Counted from the stretch's first letter, positions 1 through 5,868 are shown. The stretch: DNA of 7,643 nucleotides from Chloroflexota bacterium (GCA_003491925.1 DNAU01000302.1:208-7850), one strand, 5' to 3'. Numbers and translations are program-made. The notes: a model not told the origin generated them from the sequence alone.

Positions 1-121
1 GGGCGCCGACCACGACCGCCGCGCCGCCGGTCACCCCGCTCACGCGGACGGAGACCACGGGAACCGAGAGGAGTCCGCGGAGCCACCGGCCGCGATGGCG
101 TGCGCCGGTTTGGTCACCCAT
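1..121 (-). CDS. N-terminal part of a membrane-anchored or secreted protein (runs off the left edge)
   Basis: An open frame starts at the ATG at 121 and continues without a stop to the window edge, giving 40 residues beginning MGDQTGARHRGRWLRG. The basic stretch (RHRGRWLRG) is followed by a hydrophobic one (LLSVPVVSV, then GGAAVVVGA). This is the pattern of a signal peptide or first membrane helix. Third codon positions are mostly G or C. An AGGAGG at 133-138 lies 11 bases before the ATG. The gene starts 19 bases after the TAG at 141-143 that would end the frameshifted upstream gene, so the two are probably co-transcribed. Too little remains to name a family; sensor kinases, transporters and secreted enzymes all begin this way. 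The start is fairly secure and the function unknown. Confidence 0.6.
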   Translation of the reverse strand, partial: MGDQTGARHRGRWLRGLLSVPVVSVRVSGVTGGAAVVVGA

Positions 122-132
122 CCGCGTGCGGT

Positions 133-138
133 CCTCCT
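133..138 (-). promoter_or_regulatory. Ribosome binding site of the left-edge gene
   Basis: A perfect AGGAGG on the minus strand stands 11 bases before the ATG at 121. It is one of the best Shine-Dalgarno matches in the window and decides the start of the left-edge gene. It falls just after the TAG at 141-143, which fits translation passing from the upstream gene if that gene really ends there. Confidence 0.6.
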
Positions 139-140
139 GG

Positions 141-340
141 CTACCCGCCGACCAGCGCGATCACCGCGCGGGTCAGGTGGAAGGATACCGAGCGACGAAG
201 CCCGTCCTTGCCGGCATGGCGGACCCGGGCATCGGCGCCCCAGCCGTCCCGGCGGATCAGCAGCAATCCCGGCCGTCGACCTCGCGGCCTCTCCAGGAGG
301 GCCTGGAGCGAACCCATGGAGGTGGTGACGGTGGCCAGGC
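141..340 (-). other. Probable true C-terminal coding segment of the hypothetical gene, in the -1 frame
   Basis: From about 338 down to the TAG at 141-143, the minus-strand frame offset by -1 from the upstream gene encodes about 65 residues with normal composition. The segment starts LATVTTSMGSLQALLERP and ends SFHLTRAVIALVGG. Nearly all its third positions are G or C, whereas the upstream frame loses that bias at the same point. Joining the two gives a smooth passage from TEALLTTA to LATVTTS. The break lies between two copies of GGTGGTGA (plus strand, 321-328 and 341-348), where mispairing could delete a base. No slippery heptamer is visible, so a real mutation or sequencing error is likelier than programmed frameshifting. 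Alternatively, this is a separate 58-residue overlapping gene starting at the ATG at 317, but no good ribosome site precedes that codon. Confidence 0.6.
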
Positions 341-1153
341 GGTGGTGAGCAGAGCCTCGGTGCCCGCGTCGACCCACCGCTGCACCCATGCCTCGACCCG
401 GGTCAGCGGGTCGCCGGCCGCGGCGGGGACGGCCTCGACGCGCGCATCGCCGAGCAGGCGGTCGACCGCGGAGGCGGAGCCGCCCACATACGTCCAGGCC
501 AGATCGACCTCGCTGGCAACGCACCAGGCGCGATCGGCAGGCCACCAGAGGTTCGCGGCCTGCCGGCGCCCTTCCCCGAGCAGCGCGGTGGGGACCACCG
601 CCTCCACCTGCCCGGTGTAGAGGAGGTAGTCGCGCCGCGGCAGGCGGACCCGCGGTCCGTTCAGGACGGCCTCGGGGATGGGACCGGGCTGCCGTGCCGA
701 AGGCTCGCCAACGGGGGTCAGACCGCTCGCCCCCCGCTCCCACCCGTAACCGTCCCAGAGGCAGAAGAAGCAGAGCTCGGGCGTGGAGGTCGCCGCCCGC
801 AGGACCTCGGCGAGCACCGCCGCGTCGGGCGGGTGGAGGGTGCCGGCCAGCGGGCCCGACCCGCCCCAGGGTGGCTCCGCGGCGGGCCGGACCGGAGGCA
901 GGGCGATCGAGTGGAATTGGGTGCCGCGGTCGACCGTGCCTCCGCTCCAGGCCGCCACATCGCGCCAGCGGACCGGGCGCGCATCCTCGGGGACCGCGGC
1001 GGGGTGGAGGACGCGCGCATACGCCTCGTACCCCCCCGGGACCACCGACGCGACCTCGTAGACCTCGAAGGGAGAGAGGCGGTCGCGCACCCAGGCGGCC
1101 TCGCCGGCGGAGCCACTCCATCTCGCACCCGAGAGGTTCTCCACGGAAGGCAT
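257..1153 (-). CDS. Conserved hypothetical protein, probably frameshifted near its 3' end
   Basis: As sequenced, this encodes 298 residues from the ATG at 1153, or 295 from the GTG at 1144. I recognise the general type as a conserved uncharacterised protein of actinobacteria but know no function. It is soluble, with no signal peptide or membrane helix, and rich in Trp and aromatic residues: RWRDVAAWSGG near 62, QFHSIALPP near 79, ELCFFCLWDGYGWERG near 126, and LWWPADRAWCVASEVDLAWTYVGGS from about 202. The last 28 or so codons (from about 337 to 257) are unlike the rest: they use CCA, TCA, CCT and GTT and encode a Pro/Arg/Ser-rich tail. In contrast, the frame shifted by one base has normal high-GC third positions down to a TAG at 141. 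I infer that the real product is about 337 residues and that one base is missing near 338-341. A TAGGAT seven bases before GTG 1144 suggests a leaderless start there. Confidence 0.7.
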   Translation of the reverse strand: MPSVENLSGARWSGSAGEAAWVRDRLSPFEVYEVASVVPGGYEAYARVLHPAAVPEDARPVRWRDVAAWSGGTVDRGTQFHSIALPPVRPAAEPPWGGSGPLAGTLHPPDAAVLAEVLRAATSTPELCFFCLWDGYGWERGASGLTPVGEPSARQPGPIPEAVLNGPRVRLPRRDYLLYTGQVEAVVPTALLGEGRRQAANLWWPADRAWCVASEVDLAWTYVGGSASAVDRLLGDARVEAVPAAAGDPLTRVEAWVQRWVDAGTEALLTTAWPPSPPPWVRSRPSWRGREVDGRDCC

Positions 1154-1157
1154 CCTA
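1152..1157 (-). promoter_or_regulatory. -10 element (TAGGAT) of a leaderless GTG start
   Basis: TAGGAT on the minus strand fits the TANNNT pattern of -10 elements in high-GC bacteria. Exactly seven bases separate it from the GTG at 1144, placing transcription start at or next to the start codon. No Shine-Dalgarno precedes either GTG 1144 or ATG 1153. The -35 position falls at about 1175-1180, at the edge of the 23-base repeat array; no TTGACA-like hexamer is present. The same arrangement occurs before the cyanophycinase-like gene. Confidence 0.5.
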
Positions 1158-1176
1158 CCCGCAGCGGAGAGGGGAC

Positions 1177-1382
1177 GTGTGACCCGCTAGACAGGATACG
1201 TGCGACCCGCGCGGGAGGCCGCGTGACCCGCACCAGAGGCCGCACGCGAGCCGCAACAGAGGCAGGGTGCGACCTGCAACAGGGGCCGCCCATGGTCTGC
1301 AACCGTCGTCGCGCGCGACTGGCACGGGGAGCCTTCATGTGACCGCGAAGCGCGCCGGCTTGCGACCGGCGAAAGGCGTGCC
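1177..1382. repeat. Degenerate tandem array, about nine copies of a 23-base unit
   Basis: Read on the plus strand, units begin at about 1177, 1200, 1221, 1244, 1267, 1290, 1313, 1337 and 1360. The unit core is GTGYGACCCGC followed by AACAGRGGCC. The GAC (or related) triplet recurs at 1181, 1204, 1225, 1248, 1271, 1294, 1317, 1341 and 1364, that is, steps of 23, 21, 23, 23, 23, 23, 24 and 23. Copies 2 to 5 are the most alike; copies 6 to 9 are eroded but keep the phase. The array fills most of the 268-base gap between the kinase stop (1422) and the hypothetical gene (1153), and its left end reaches the predicted -35 position of that gene. No conserved gene is seen within it. Possible roles are a multi-site regulator array, an intergenic minisatellite, or a decaying remnant of one; the sequence cannot decide. 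Confidence 0.6.
1353..1371 (-). terminator. Short hairpin downstream of the histidine kinase gene
   Basis: A perfect 6-bp GC stem (CGCCGG with CCGGCG) encloses a 7-base loop about 50 bases after the kinase stop codon. No run of T follows it on the minus strand, and it overlaps the last copies of the 23-base repeats. It may help end the regulator/kinase transcript or may be incidental in such GC-rich DNA. Confidence 0.25.
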
Positions 1383-1421
1383 TGCTCGGCCCCGGGGAAG
1401 TGGAGGCCTCCGCGCCGACCC

Positions 1422-2642
1422 TCAGCCGGCGCGGACCGCCGTCTCTCGAGGGCGACCCTGCCGTCGCCGGCCGACCGCCCCGACCGCCAGCACCTCATCG
1501 GCCGCAGCGACCGACAGCTCGAACCAGACGGTCACCCCGCGGCCGTCCGAGCTCGCACCGACAGTGCCGCCGTGGGCGTCGACCAGCTCGCGCGCGATGG
1601 CGAGGCCGATGCCGGCACCCCCGCTCCCGCGCGCCCGGCTGGGGTCGACCCGGAAGAATCGCTCGAAGAGGTAGGGGAGGGCGTCGGCCGGGACAGTGTC
1701 GCCGATGTCGCTGACGGCCACCCTGGCCGTGGTCTCCCCGGTCGACGACACCAGCGCGGTGATCGCGGTGCCGGGTGTGGCGTGCCGGATCGCGTTGTCG
1801 ACCAAGTTGCCCACCACCTGGGCCAGCCGCACCCGGTCGCCCGTGACCACCGGCGACCATCCGTGGCTCTCCACCGTCCAGCTCAGCCGGCGGCCGGCCA
1901 TCGCGGTGGCGAAGCTGCCCATGGTGTCGCGCACCAGCCTGACCAGGTCGAGTGGACGTCGATCCATCCGGTCGCGCGCGAGCTGGGCATCGGAGAGGGC
2001 GCGCAGGTCCTCGACCAGCGCGATCAGCCGGCCCAGCTCGAGATGAGCGCGATCAAGATGCTCCGGCGACGCCGGCATGACGCCGTCACGCATCGCCTCG
2101 AGCAGGCCGAGCAGGTTGTGCAGCGGGGTGCGCAGCTCGTGGGCCACGTCGTTGGTCAGCTGGCGGCGCAGGTCCTCGAGGCGCTTGAGAGAACGGGCCA
2201 GCTCGTTCACCGACTCGGCGACGTCGCCGATCTCGTCGCGGCGCATGCTCTCGATCGGCGAGGGTTCCGCACCCGAGGCCATGCTCCGGGCGGCGGCGCG
2301 CACCGCGCGCAGCGGCCGCAGTGCCAGGGTCACGAAGAGGAAGTTGAGCAGCACCGCCACGGCCGCCCCGATGGCGATGGTCGGATACACCTCGGCAGAG
2401 ACCGCCGCGTCGTAAGCGCGCTGCCCCGCCGCCGGGTCGACCGGCTGGCCGGCGGCGTGCATGATGCTCATGAAGCTGGGCTCGGCGATGTGGTCCATCA
2501 GCAGCACGATGGTGGCCACGGTGGCGCCGATCACCACCGCGTTGAGCACCACCAGCTGCCAGCGCAGGCCGAGCCAGCCCCAGGATCTGCGCGCGATGGT
2601 GAGCAGCGCGGTGAGACGCTTCATGAGCGGGGCACTCTTCAT
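1422..2642 (-). CDS. Membrane sensor histidine kinase of a two-component system
   Basis: This 406-residue protein senses a signal at the membrane and phosphorylates the adjacent response regulator. A basic N-terminus leads into membrane helix 1 (about 29-49), a short extracytoplasmic segment of about 35 residues (50-85), and helix 2 (about 87-108). A HAMP linker follows (about 106-158, with RRDEIGDVAESVNELARSL). The dimerisation/phosphoacceptor domain has H168 in NDVAHELRTPLHN. The ATPase domain has an N-box at 279-288 (NLVDNAIRHA), an F-box near 326-331 (FERFFR) and G2 at 339-347 (GSGGAGIGL). The G1 box reads DIGDTVP (312-318) where DxGxG is usual, so its second glycine is Thr. The extracytoplasmic segment is too small for a large sensory domain, so the signal may be sensed in or near the membrane. 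The ATG overlaps the regulator stop as ATGA, and a GGTGG (2650-2654) lies 7 bases upstream; a second Met seven codons in (2624) is less likely. Confidence 0.92.
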   Translation of the reverse strand: MKSAPLMKRLTALLTIARRSWGWLGLRWQLVVLNAVVIGATVATIVLLMDHIAEPSFMSIMHAAGQPVDPAAGQRAYDAAVSAEVYPTIAIGAAVAVLLNFLFVTLALRPLRAVRAAARSMASGAEPSPIESMRRDEIGDVAESVNELARSLKRLEDLRRQLTNDVAHELRTPLHNLLGLLEAMRDGVMPASPEHLDRAHLELGRLIALVEDLRALSDAQLARDRMDRRPLDLVRLVRDTMGSFATAMAGRRLSWTVESHGWSPVVTGDRVRLAQVVGNLVDNAIRHATPGTAITALVSSTGETTARVAVSDIGDTVPADALPYLFERFFRVDPSRARGSGGAGIGLAIARELVDAHGGTVGASSDGRGVTVWFELSVAAADEVLAVGAVGRRRQGRPRETAVRAG

Positions 2643-3358
2643 GGGCGGGCCACCGGCTCGATCTTGTAGCCGACGCCCCGCACCGTGGTGATCGCCACCG
2701 AGGCGCGGGCCGCGCGCAGCTTCTCGCGGAGGCGGGTGACGTGCACGTCGACGGTGCGCTCGCCGGAGGACGGCTCGTCGGTGTCCTGGAGATGGGCGAG
2801 CAGCTGGGCCCGGCTGAAGACCCGGCCCGGCCCGGCCAGCAGAGCGGCGAGCAGGTCGAGCTCGCGCCGGGTGACCCCGAGCCGGGAGCCTCCGACCCGC
2901 ACCTCGTGCCCTCCGGGGAGCAGCTCGAGGTTGCCCAGCCGGAGCACCGCCAGCGGACGGGGCGCGATCTCGGAGCGGCGGAGGAGCGCCGCCACCCGTG
3001 CCACCAGCTCGCGGGGGCTGAAGGGCTTGACCAGGTAGTCGTCCGCGCCCACCCCCAGGCCGGAGATCCGGTCGACCTCGTCCGCCCGCGCGCTCAGGAT
3101 CAGGATCGGCACCGTGGACCCGCGGCGGCGGATCTCGGTGCAGATCTGGAAGCCGTCGCGCTCGGGAAGCATCACGTCGAGCACGACGCAGCGGGGCGCG
3201 ACCTGACGCATGACGTCGAGCGCCTGGCCGCCGGAGCGGCAGACCGCGGTGGCATGGCCCTCGTGCTCGAGGTAGGCGCGAACCACGTCGATGGTCGTCG
3301 GGTCATCCTCGACCAGCAGGATCGGGGCGGCGGTCGCCACCGCGGGGGCCTCGGTCAT
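2639..3358 (-). CDS. OmpR/PhoB-family DNA-binding response regulator
   Basis: This 239-residue protein is the partner of the overlapping kinase. The receiver domain (about 13-125) shows the acidic pair E17-D18-D19, the phosphoacceptor D61 in VVLDVMLPERDGF, S89 in LILSARADE and K111 in DDYLVKPF. The C-terminal winged-helix DNA-binding domain (about 143-235) shows LTRRELDLLAAL-type sequence (here GVTRRELDLLAALL), VFSRAQLLAHLQD, the recognition-helix region RTVDVHVTRLREKL, and the closing ITTVRGVGYKIEP. All key residues are present, so it should act as a phosphorylation-switched transcription factor. The open frame extends upstream to 3802, but the ATG at 3358 is chosen because the receiver domain begins 12 residues later and the extra region overlaps the beta-propeller gene in another frame. 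The target promoter is unknown; autoregulation is possible. Its 3' end overlaps the kinase start by 4 bp, so the two are translationally coupled. Confidence 0.94.
   Translation of the reverse strand: MTEAPAVATAAPILLVEDDPTTIDVVRAYLEHEGHATAVCRSGGQALDVMRQVAPRCVVLDVMLPERDGFQICTEIRRRGSTVPILILSARADEVDRISGLGVGADDYLVKPFSPRELVARVAALLRRSEIAPRPLAVLRLGNLELLPGGHEVRVGGSRLGVTRRELDLLAALLAGPGRVFSRAQLLAHLQDTDEPSSGERTVDVHVTRLREKLRAARASVAITTVRGVGYKIEPVARP
2650..2654 (-). promoter_or_regulatory. Ribosome binding site of the histidine kinase
   Basis: GGTGG on the minus strand, inside the last codons of the response regulator gene, lies 7 bases before the ATG at 2642. It supports that start over the internal ATG at 2624, and together with the ATGA overlap it indicates coupled translation of the pair. 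Confidence 0.4.
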
Positions 3359-3367
3359 GGCCTCGCC

Positions 3368-3373
3368 AGTATG
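3368..3373 (-). promoter_or_regulatory. Possible -10 element of the regulator/kinase operon
   Basis: CATACT on the minus strand (4 of 6 matches to TATAAT) ends 9 bases before the regulator ATG at 3358. It would give a transcript with almost no leader. It is the only AT-containing hexamer in this GC-rich 104-base gap, but no convincing -35 sits 16 to 18 bases upstream. Weak evidence. Confidence 0.25.
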
Positions 3374-3417
3374 TTCCGGGCCCCGGCTCCGGCCGGCTGC
3401 GGAAGCTCTGATGGTGG

Positions 3418-3444
3418 GGCCGGGCGGCGCGATGCCGCCCGGCC
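3418..3444 (-). terminator. Strong GC hairpin after the beta-propeller gene
   Basis: A perfect 11-bp inverted repeat (plus-strand left arm GGCCGGGCGGC at 3418-3428, right arm 3434-3444) encloses a 5-base loop. It begins 18 bases after the beta-propeller stop codon at 3463 and lies before the response regulator. No T-run follows on the minus strand, so it is not a classical intrinsic terminator. Hairpins without U-tracts are common at gene ends in high-GC bacteria. Its position suggests it separates the propeller transcript from the regulator/kinase operon or protects a 3' end. Confidence 0.55.
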
Positions 3445-3462
3445 TCAGCGCGTCGATGCGGG

Positions 3463-4602
3463 TTACGGGGTGGCGGCGACCAGCCCGGTCGCCGAGGCGG
3501 GCAGGCCGGTCACAGGATGGGTGGCCGTGCCCAGGTCCCCGCCCGGGAGGATGGGGGCCGTGGCGATCTCGCCCTGGGGGCTGACCAGGTCGTACAGGGT
3601 GCTGCCGGAGATGGCGAGGTCGACCGGGTGTCCACCCGTGGTGGCAGCGACCGAGGCCCTGAGGGTCAGGTGGCCGAAGGCACCCACGTCGTAGGACGAG
3701 ATGGTCCCGGAGGCCGCGTTGGCGGTGTAGGCCCGGTTGCCGCTGGGGTTGACGATCAGCCAGCAGGCGGCGTCCTGCCCGTCGGCGACGTCGCTGATCC
3801 AATCGAGCATGCCGCCCTTCTCGATGCGGTAGGTGGTCACGGCGCTGGTGCCGTCGGGTCCGCCGGCGGCGTCCGACACGACCAGATCACCGGAGCGGTC
3901 GAAGCCGAAGCCGTATGGAGCGGCCCCGGTCGCGGGCGTGGTCACGGCGCTTCCCAGGCTGCCGCCGGCGCCGACGCTGAAGGTGTCGATGGTGCTGCTC
4001 CCCTTCTCGGTCACCACCAGGCGCGACCCGTCAGGGGTGAACGACACCTGCTCGGGGGAGCTCGCCCCCACCGACAGGCTGGCGGTGGCAGCGGCCATGG
4101 TCAGGGGGTGCAGGCCGCCGGCGCCGAGCCAGAGACCGGAGACGGTGCTGCTCCCCGCGTTGAGCACCTCGACCAGCTGTCCCCAGACGGTGACGCTGAT
4201 CGGGTCGGTCCCACCCGAGGGTGCGGTGTCGAGCAGCCGGAGATTGCCGTCCGACTCGACCGCGAAGGCGGAGACGGTGTCGGTGCCGGCGTTGACGGCC
4301 ACCAGGCGCTGCCCGGAGGCCGCGAGCGCCAGCGCACCCTGCGAGCCGAGCGCCGTGCCGGTGCCGGCGCCGCCGGTGGCGAAGCTGGCGAACGGGATGA
4401 CGTCGTCGCTCTGAGCGCGGAACGCCAGGATCGCGTTGCCGCCCTGCGCCGCGGCGGCGTTGCTCTCCGTGTAGAGGACGGCCGGCTGGTAGCTCTCGGC
4501 GCCGACCGTGACGGTGGCACCCGCCACCAGGGCGACGAGGGCGCCGCCGATCAGGCCGGCCGACCGCGCCGTGGACCTGCGAATCGTGAGTCGAAGGGAC
4601 AT
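3463..4602 (-). CDS. Secreted beta-propeller protein (lactonase / YncE-like)
   Basis: This is a 379-residue exported protein. The signal peptide spans about 1-35: basic RLTIRRSTARS, then hydrophobic GLIGGALVALVAGATVTV, with likely cleavage after VGA before ESYQ. The mature part consists of repeated blades, each containing an Asn/Glu-Ala/Lys-Gly-(T/S)-(S/D)-T-(V/I)-type strand: NAGTDTVSAF, NAGSSTVSGL, EKGSSTIDTF and NAASGTISSY. Blades are separated by Gly-rich turns and by motifs such as FTPDGSRLVV and NPSGNRAYTAN. This fits the seven-bladed fold of the lactonase (PF10282-like) and YncE families. I see no specific catalytic residues that would support 6-phosphogluconolactonase activity, so substrate and role are open; it may be a binding or cell-surface protein. 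The ATG at 4602 is preferred over the one at 4620 because GGAGG (4613-4617) lies between them and the signal peptide begins right after. It is followed by a strong hairpin and the two-component genes. Confidence 0.8.
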   Translation of the reverse strand: MSLRLTIRRSTARSAGLIGGALVALVAGATVTVGAESYQPAVLYTESNAAAAQGGNAILAFRAQSDDVIPFASFATGGAGTGTALGSQGALALAASGQRLVAVNAGTDTVSAFAVESDGNLRLLDTAPSGGTDPISVTVWGQLVEVLNAGSSTVSGLWLGAGGLHPLTMAAATASLSVGASSPEQVSFTPDGSRLVVTEKGSSTIDTFSVGAGGSLGSAVTTPATGAAPYGFGFDRSGDLVVSDAAGGPDGTSAVTTYRIEKGGMLDWISDVADGQDAACWLIVNPSGNRAYTANAASGTISSYDVGAFGHLTLRASVAATTGGHPVDLAISGSTLYDLVSPQGEIATAPILPGGDLGTATHPVTGLPASATGLVAATP

Positions 4603-4612
4603 CGCTCTGCTT

Positions 4613-4617
4613 CCTCC
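4613..4617 (-). promoter_or_regulatory. Ribosome binding site of the beta-propeller gene
   Basis: GGAGG within GGGAGGAA lies 10 bases before the ATG at 4602 and overlaps the alternative ATG at 4620. It therefore argues for the downstream start. Confidence 0.55.
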
Positions 4618-4762
4618 CATGTCCGGTTCGCCACCTCGGAGAGGCGGCCTGGACGAGGCTGGCGCGCCGACGTTGCGGGAGTGTTTCGGGAGGAGCGTCT
4701 CGGGGCACGAGTGTTGCCGACGCGCGAGTGCTCCGGTGCGAGGAGCTCGCCAGGAGGTGGGC

Positions 4763-4786
4763 GGCCGCTGCCGGGGCACGGCGGCC
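4763..4786 (-). terminator. Possible terminator hairpin after the aldo/keto reductase gene
   Basis: Arms GGCCGC (4763-4768) and GCGGCC (4781-4786) pair over 6 bp; inside them TGC pairs with GCA across a 2-base bulge and a 4-base loop. It lies 28 bases after the reductase stop and about 160 bases before the beta-propeller start, without a T-run. The rest of the 212-base gap (4603-4814) shows no recognisable promoter hexamers, only three copies of a GAGTGYT heptamer (plus strand, 4679, 4709 and 4726). Confidence 0.3.
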
Positions 4787-4814
4787 GGGGCGAAGACCCC
4801 GCGAGCGGGACCGC

Positions 4815-5825
4815 TCAGCGGCCGAGGATCTGGTCGATGCGCGCCATATGGGCCGCGGAGAGCGGACCGAAGTTCATGGCCCCGACGTTCTCCTCGACCT
4901 GGGCCACGGTCCGGAACCCGGTGATGGGCACGGTGACCCGGCTGCGCGCCCAGAGCCAGCCGAGGGCTCCCTGCACCAGCGTGCGCCCCCCGTCGGTGAG
5001 CACCTCGCGGAGCGCGTCCAGCTGCGCCAGCCAGCGGGCGTTGCCGCTCCCATCGGGGTTGAAGAGATCGCCCCACCCCCGCTCCACCGCCTGGGCCCGC
5101 CAGTCGTCGCCGGGGAGCCGGGCGTCGGCCCCGTACTTGCCGCTCAGGAAGCCGGAGGCGAGCGGGCTGCGGATGACCGCGGTCATCCGGTTCTGCTCAC
5201 AGAGCTCGATCATCCCCGGGGTCTCCTGGAGCACGTTGCAGATGAACTGCAGGGCGGAGCAGGTGACCCGATCGGCCCAGCGCCGGGCCTGCTCGACCAC
5301 GTCGCAGCTCCAGCCGAAGTGGCGGATCAGGCCCTCGGCCTGGAGACTCTCAAGGGTCTCCACCACCTCGTCCGCCTGGGCGTCGGGGAGGCTGCCGACA
5401 TGGAGCTGGTAGAGGTCGATGTCGTCACGCTGGAGCCGGCGCAGGGAGGCGTGGCAGGCGGAGCGGATGTAGGCGGGGCTCACGTTCATGCCGTGGCCCC
5501 TCCGGCTGCCGTCGTCGTCGAAGGTCCAGCCGAACTTGGTGGCGATCACGACCTCCTCGTTGTGGAGGCCGAGCGCGCGGGCCAGCAGCCGCTCACTGTG
5601 GCCGGCCCCGTAGCTGTCGGCGGTGTCGAAGAAGGTCACCCCGAGCTCGAAGCCACGCTGGATGGCCCGGATCGACTCGCCGTCGTCGACATCGCCCCAG
5701 CCGGTGACCCGGCCGTCGTCCCCGACCGTCGGACCTCCGATCGCCCAGCAGCCGAGTCCCAGCGGGCTCAGGCTGATGCTGGAGAGGCCCAGGCGCCGGG
5801 GCGGGGTCTCGTAGTAGGTGGTCAT
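4815..5825 (-). CDS. Aldo/keto reductase, NADPH-dependent type
   Basis: This 336-residue cytosolic TIM-barrel oxidoreductase would reduce aldehydes or ketones to alcohols with NAD(P)H; the substrate cannot be told from the sequence. The catalytic tetrad is complete: D67 and Y72 in FFDTADSYGAGHSE, K97 in VIATKFG, and H142 in LYQLHVGSL. The start PLGLGCWAIGG (21-31) and SPLASGFLSGKYG in the second half are typical of the AKR family that includes YghZ/IolS-like enzymes. ITGFRTVAQVEEN, near 295-310, is the cofactor-binding stretch near the C-terminus. In many relatives the His is followed by xPD; here it is VGS. The open frame extends 23 codons further upstream, but the ATG at 5825 has AAGGGG (5831-5836) 5 bases before it and matches the usual N-terminus. 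Gaps of 212 bases downstream and 166 upstream, each with a hairpin, suggest a single-gene unit. Confidence 0.92.
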   Translation of the reverse strand: MTTYYETPPRRLGLSSISLSPLGLGCWAIGGPTVGDDGRVTGWGDVDDGESIRAIQRGFELGVTFFDTADSYGAGHSERLLARALGLHNEEVVIATKFGWTFDDDGSRRGHGMNVSPAYIRSACHASLRRLQRDDIDLYQLHVGSLPDAQADEVVETLESLQAEGLIRHFGWSCDVVEQARRWADRVTCSALQFICNVLQETPGMIELCEQNRMTAVIRSPLASGFLSGKYGADARLPGDDWRAQAVERGWGDLFNPDGSGNARWLAQLDALREVLTDGGRTLVQGALGWLWARSRVTVPITGFRTVAQVEENVGAMNFGPLSAAHMARIDQILGR

Positions 5826-5830
5826 GGCAA

Positions 5831-5836
5831 CCCCTT
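5831..5836 (-). promoter_or_regulatory. Ribosome binding site of the aldo/keto reductase
   Basis: AAGGGG on the minus strand is 5 bases before the ATG at 5825 and fixes that start rather than the in-frame codons further upstream. Confidence 0.5.
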
Positions 5837-5868
5837 CTGGTGCGCCCGTGGCGATTCCGGTGCCAGCG

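Noticed and set aside
335..350. Programmed -1 frameshift in the hypothetical gene
   Set aside because: No X-XXY-YYZ slippery heptamer and no obvious downstream pseudoknot are visible, so a base loss by mutation or sequencing is simpler.
1177..1382. CRISPR array reading of the 23-base repeats
   Set aside because: The units are head to tail with no spacers, the copies are degenerate, and no cas gene is near.
3359..3802. N-terminal extension of the response regulator up to 3802
   Set aside because: It encodes Arg/Pro/Gly/His-rich sequence, overlaps the end of the beta-propeller gene in another frame, and the receiver domain begins right after the ATG at 3358.
4603..5076. N-terminal extension of the beta-propeller protein to 5076
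   Set aside because: The extension overlaps the reductase gene and is Arg/Gly/Pro-rich. A signal peptide and ribosome site mark the start at 4602.
3517..5412. A very long plus-strand open frame (631 codons) across the propeller and reductase genes
   Set aside because: It lies opposite two well-recognised minus-strand genes. Its translation is rich in Gly, Ala, Arg and His with no family features, as expected from GC-rich DNA whose complementary frame lacks stops.
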